64,000 bases of DNA. Source: Lichenicola sp964236105. GTDB taxonomy: Bacteria > Pseudomonadota > Alphaproteobacteria > Acetobacterales > Acetobacteraceae. Below are positions 60,940 to 64,000 of the stretch, piece after piece. Every line of letters begins with the position of its first letter. Position 1 is the stretch's first letter. The notes beneath the pieces are model-generated. The model did no database searches and was not told the origin of the DNA. It was given only the letters and a program-made list of their open reading frames with translations. The translations under genes and the position numbers were made by a program. The DNA lies in NCBI GenBank assembly GCA_964236105.1, contig CAXSBC010000012.1, positions 7,347-71,346 on the forward strand, read 5' to 3'.

Positions 60940-63909
60940 GTGTCAAAGCTAGCCTGCCTGCCGGTGCGGACCCTGAGGCGCATCCTGCCGTCCGTGGCTG
61001 CCATTGCCATGACGGTCCTGTCGACGTCGTGGCTGGTTCCGGCCTACGCCGCCAGATCCACCTTCCGCACCTATGACGCCGATCAAGGGCTGCTGAGCGT
61101 CGGCGGCTTCTGCATGCTGCAGGACCGGGCAGGCTACATTGTCGTGTGCACCGAGCACGGCGTGTTTGCCTATGATGGACGGGGCTTCGTCAATCTCGGG
61201 CCGGACCAGGGGCTGCGGCCAGGTGGCCTCATGTATGGCCTCGCCCTGACGGCTGAGGGGCGGATCGCGGTCGAGTATTCCGACGAGGTGCTGGTATCCG
61301 ACCGGCCGTCGGATGCTGCCCATCCGCCCAGCTCGCTCTCCTTCAGCTCGGTTCGTCATGACGGGATCTCGTTCGGCAGCGACATGCCGCACCGCCTCGC
61401 TCCCTGGAAGGACAGCTTCGTCCTGCTTGCGGGTGGCACCACGGTCAGCGTTGCCCTGCCGGACGGACAGACGCCGCATGTCGAGGGGATGGGATATGAC
61501 CGCGGGGAGCAGGGGCTCCTGAGAAATGCGCAGGCCGTCTTCTCGGTCCGGAACCACCTCTGGGAGACGACCGACGACGGCCTGCTTTGCGCCGCCGATC
61601 CAGGTGCCGTAAAATGTTATGGCGAGGCTGACGGGCTTCCCGGCGGCCCCTGGGTGGATGTCATCGCCGCGGATGGCGGCGGCGTTCTCGCCAGGTCGGC
61701 ATCGTCGGTCGCAACCTTCATGCCCCGATCCGGTCGATGGAGCGTGGTCACGCTCCCGGATCAGGGCGACCGCTACCTGAACTACACCCACGATCTCGGC
61801 CTGTTCAGGGCACCGGACGGGAGCGTGGTCACGCAGGCCGATCACGGATTGGCCGTTTTGCGGGCTGGCGGCTGGCAGGCCCTGTCGGTCGAGGATGGTG
61901 CCCCGCCCGGGACCATCGTCAGCGCGATGACCGATGCAACCGGGCAGTTCTGGCTGCAGGCATACGGCCAGGGGCTGCTGCGCTGGGTCGGCTATGGGCA
62001 GCGGGAGACCCTCGGCAAGGAGGAGGGCCTGTCCGAGGGGCTGCCCTGGCAGTCGGTTCGCCTGCCTGACGGGACGATGTGGGTGGCCACCGACACCGGG
62101 ATCGACGAGATCCTGCGACGCGGCGCCTATCTGCAGGTTGGGAGGGTGATCCCCGGGCCGTCCTTTGCCTTGGCGATCGGGCCGCGTGGACGCCTGTGGG
62201 CCTCGTATGGTGCCAAGGGTGTCCGCGTGATCGATCCCGCGGGCAGGTCGACCAGCTCGATCGCGGTGCCGCCGATCGACGCGATCCTGCCCGATCCGAC
62301 CGGCTTTGTGTGGATCGGTACCGAGGCAGGTTTGTATAGGGTCGATGCGCGGGCGGATGTGCTGGGTCCGGCGGTGCTGGAGGCGGCGGCTCAGACACCG
62401 GTGCCTGACGTCATACCCGATGGTGCAGGCGGCATCTTCTACCTCGCGAACGACCACCTGCGTCACCGGCATGCGGATGGCGCGGATGCGGTGATGACCG
62501 GCGCCTGGCCGGCCCATGGCTTCAGTCCGCTGGCCCTGGCCTTCGGGCACGACGGCACCCTGTGGGCCGGCGGCGCGGGCGGACTGTTCCAACTCGTCCT
62601 GTCGGCCGATCACGTGTCCTCCTTCAAGGCGGTCTCGACAGGCGACACGCAGAGCAACACGATCCTGGCCGTCATGGTGGACCACCGTGGCTGGGTCTGG
62701 ACCGGCACGACCCTCGGCATCTCCGTATTCGATGGCCAGACCTGGGCCTCGGTGGATGCGGACACCGGCCTGCTGTCCAACGATGCCCAGCAGCTGGGGC
62801 TCCGCGAGGATCCGGACGGGTCGATCTGGATCTCGACCAGCCGCGGGCTGACCCACCTCCTGGATCCAGGCTCGCTGTTCGGCAACCACCCGCTCAAGGT
62901 GCTTGTCAGCAAGGCCCTGCTCGGCAACAGCCCGGTCCGGGACCGCAGGATGCCCTACACGGATGCGGCCTTGTCGCTTCAGTTCGGCACGCCGGATTAT
63001 GCGGTGGAGCGCTCGATCGTGTTCCGCTACCGACTCTCCGGGGTCGACCACGACTGGGTTGAAACGGCTTCCGGCGCGGTGCGGTATGCTCTTGTCCCGC
63101 CCGGCCACCACACGCTGACCGTGGTCAGCATCGACCAGCTCACCCATCGGGCCTCCGATCCCTGCAGCTTTGTCATTGACGTCGCCTATCCCTGGTGGCG
63201 GCAGTGGTGGGCAGAAGCGCTCTGGGTCCTGTGCACGCTCGGCGTCATCTACGGGTTCATGCGCCTTCGTCTTCGCACCGTTCTGGTCCGTCAGGCGGAG
63301 CTGAGGCGTCACGTCGCGGAGGCCACGGCACAGCTTCGCGCCCGGACCGAGGAGCTGCACCACCAGGCGGCGCATGACAGCCTGACCGGGCTGCTCAACC
63401 GGTCCGAGATCGAGCGGAGGCTGGCCAAGGCTCTGACCGGCGGTCGTGCAGGCGACGAACTGATCGTGGCGCTGCTCGACATCGACCAATTCAAGCGGAT
63501 CAATGATCGGTACGGCCACCTGGGCGGCGACGACGTGCTCCGCGCGATAGGACGTCTCGTGGCCGATGTGATCGGCAGGGGCGAGTTCGCCGGCCGCTAC
63601 GGCGGCGAGGAGATCCTGCTGGTCCTGCAGGACGGCAACGGGACCGGCGCCAGACGTGTGCTCGACCTGCATCGCGCGGTCCAGGCGGAAGCGTTCAGGG
63701 CTGTCGGCACGGTGATCGCCGTGACCTGTTCGATCGGGCTGACATGGGCCGTTCAGGGCGACGACTGGGAGTCGCTGGTCGGGCGGGCGGACGAGGCGCT
63801 CTACGATGCCAAGACGAGCGGCCGGAACCGCGTCATCGAGAGCCCGCGGGTCGAGCCCAGCAGGGCGGACAAGACCATGGGTGGTCCCGCACCGGGCTTG
63901 AGCATGTAG
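60940..63909 (+). CDS. Membrane diguanylate cyclase with periplasmic propeller sensor
   Basis: A 989-residue protein from GTG 60940. A hydrophobic N-terminus (to about PAYAA, residue 37) exports the sensor. Residues 40-640 are two-component-regulator propeller repeats (for example MLQDRAGYIVVCTEHGVFAY, VMVDHRGWVWTGTTLGISVF, LREDPDGSIWISTSRGL). A Y_Y_Y-type beta-sandwich follows (FRYRLSGVDHDWVETASGAV), then one helix (about 756-776), a short coiled coil and a GGDEF domain from AHDSLTGLLNRSEIERRL. The active loop is RYGGEEILLVL (GGEE at 888-891), a form that can be active. No RxxD inhibitory site lies five residues upstream. It would make cyclic di-GMP in response to a periplasmic signal. No EAL domain. 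Confidence 0.88.
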   Translation: MSKLACLPVRTLRRILPSVAAIAMTVLSTSWLVPAYAARSTFRTYDADQGLLSVGGFCMLQDRAGYIVVCTEHGVFAYDGRGFVNLGPDQGLRPGGLMYGLALTAEGRIAVEYSDEVLVSDRPSDAAHPPSSLSFSSVRHDGISFGSDMPHRLAPWKDSFVLLAGGTTVSVALPDGQTPHVEGMGYDRGEQGLLRNAQAVFSVRNHLWETTDDGLLCAADPGAVKCYGEADGLPGGPWVDVIAADGGGVLARSASSVATFMPRSGRWSVVTLPDQGDRYLNYTHDLGLFRAPDGSVVTQADHGLAVLRAGGWQALSVEDGAPPGTIVSAMTDATGQFWLQAYGQGLLRWVGYGQRETLGKEEGLSEGLPWQSVRLPDGTMWVATDTGIDEILRRGAYLQVGRVIPGPSFALAIGPRGRLWASYGAKGVRVIDPAGRSTSSIAVPPIDAILPDPTGFVWIGTEAGLYRVDARADVLGPAVLEAAAQTPVPDVIPDGAGGIFYLANDHLRHRHADGADAVMTGAWPAHGFSPLALAFGHDGTLWAGGAGGLFQLVLSADHVSSFKAVSTGDTQSNTILAVMVDHRGWVWTGTTLGISVFDGQTWASVDADTGLLSNDAQQLGLREDPDGSIWISTSRGLTHLLDPGSLFGNHPLKVLVSKALLGNSPVRDRRMPYTDAALSLQFGTPDYAVERSIVFRYRLSGVDHDWVETASGAVRYALVPPGHHTLTVVSIDQLTHRASDPCSFVIDVAYPWWRQWWAEALWVLCTLGVIYGFMRLRLRTVLVRQAELRRHVAEATAQLRARTEELHHQAAHDSLTGLLNRSEIERRLAKALTGGRAGDELIVALLDIDQFKRINDRYGHLGGDDVLRAIGRLVADVIGRGEFAGRYGGEEILLVLQDGNGTGARRVLDLHRAVQAEAFRAVGTVIAVTCSIGLTWAVQGDDWESLVGRADEALYDAKTSGRNRVIESPRVEPSRADKTMGGPAPGLSM

Positions 63910-64000
63910 ATCAGGGAACGATCATTCTGCGATCATGCACGATGCCTGTAGATCGGCATGGAAAGTTGGCTCTGACGCAGGTTTAGTGCAGCTGATCATG

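Noticed and set aside
60949..63672. A 907-codon minus-strand frame opposite the diguanylate cyclase
   Set aside because: No domain, no start signal, and the plus strand carries a complete, recognisable protein.
1..64000. CRISPR array, prophage, rRNA operon or replication origin
   Set aside because: No regularly spaced repeats, phage structural genes, rRNA segments or DnaA-box clusters were seen when reading the window.

Overview
The window is very GC-rich chromosomal DNA from an alphaproteobacterium, most likely a member of the Acetobacteraceae. This is an inference. It rests on base composition, a SAM-II riboswitch in front of metZ (an alphaproteobacterial signature), the clustered gene set mutY, DUF721, dsbA and smc, and the types of insertion sequence seen. 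Positions 1 to about 48.5 kb look like ordinary chromosome, with tightly packed genes and many 4-bp start/stop overlaps. Positions 48.5 to 60.3 kb are an accessory zone of insertion-sequence pieces, broken genes and a toxin-antitoxin pair. The last 3.5 kb carries a small secreted peptide gene and a large diguanylate cyclase gene.

Left part (1-25 kb). A sugar epimerase (cut by the window edge), a YcaO-domain protein and an OpgH-type glucosyltransferase form one overlapping operon. On the other strand lie a ThDP enzyme with a Tat-like signal, a DUF1643 protein, a small lipoprotein, smc, a DsbA-family protein and a DUF721 (DciA-like) gene. The last of these is divergent from mutY by only 6 bp. 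An SbcD/SbcC-like nuclease-ATPase pair follows. A copper cluster then runs on the minus strand (DUF2946-like, outer-membrane channel-like protein, copC, copD fused to cytochrome c), divergent from a SCO-type copper chaperone. A perfect 17-bp palindrome sits between the two arms. An aldehyde dehydrogenase, a shortened CysG-like protein and moaB complete this part.

Middle part (25-48 kb). Genes include a GNAT enzyme, cyanase, a two-POTRA secreted protein, bluB, a DPP-IV-type peptidase and the operon metZ-apaG-folE, preceded by a SAM-II riboswitch. A tRNA-Gly(CCC) gene is divergent from metZ. Further on are small conserved proteins, a PRISE-like reductase, an MFS exporter, a 1257-residue multi-domain glycosyltransferase, metX-metW, an FkbM methyltransferase followed by a wrecked second FkbM gene, an AI-2E-type permease and a membrane protein. 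metX/metW and metZ together give direct-sulfhydrylation methionine synthesis.

A family of paired short hairpins occurs at three places (about 3.8, 25.3 and 29.9 kb), each time in the gap between two convergent genes. They look like a dispersed bidirectional terminator repeat.

Accessory zone (48.5-60.3 kb). It holds a TumE-like (DUF6516) pseudogene, an ISL3-type fragment, a metallophosphoesterase pseudogene, an RMD1/DUF155-like membrane-anchored protein, an IS5 remnant cut by an IS701-like element, an IS5-family element abutting that element, MazEF-type toxin-antitoxin genes, a DUF6880 protein, two oppositely oriented IS6 pieces, a secreted beta-propeller protein, another IS5 remnant and a frameshifted unknown gene pair. 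At the right end a 70-residue secreted peptide carries a duplicated PLCGHHY motif. It lies just upstream of a membrane diguanylate cyclase with a periplasmic propeller sensor.
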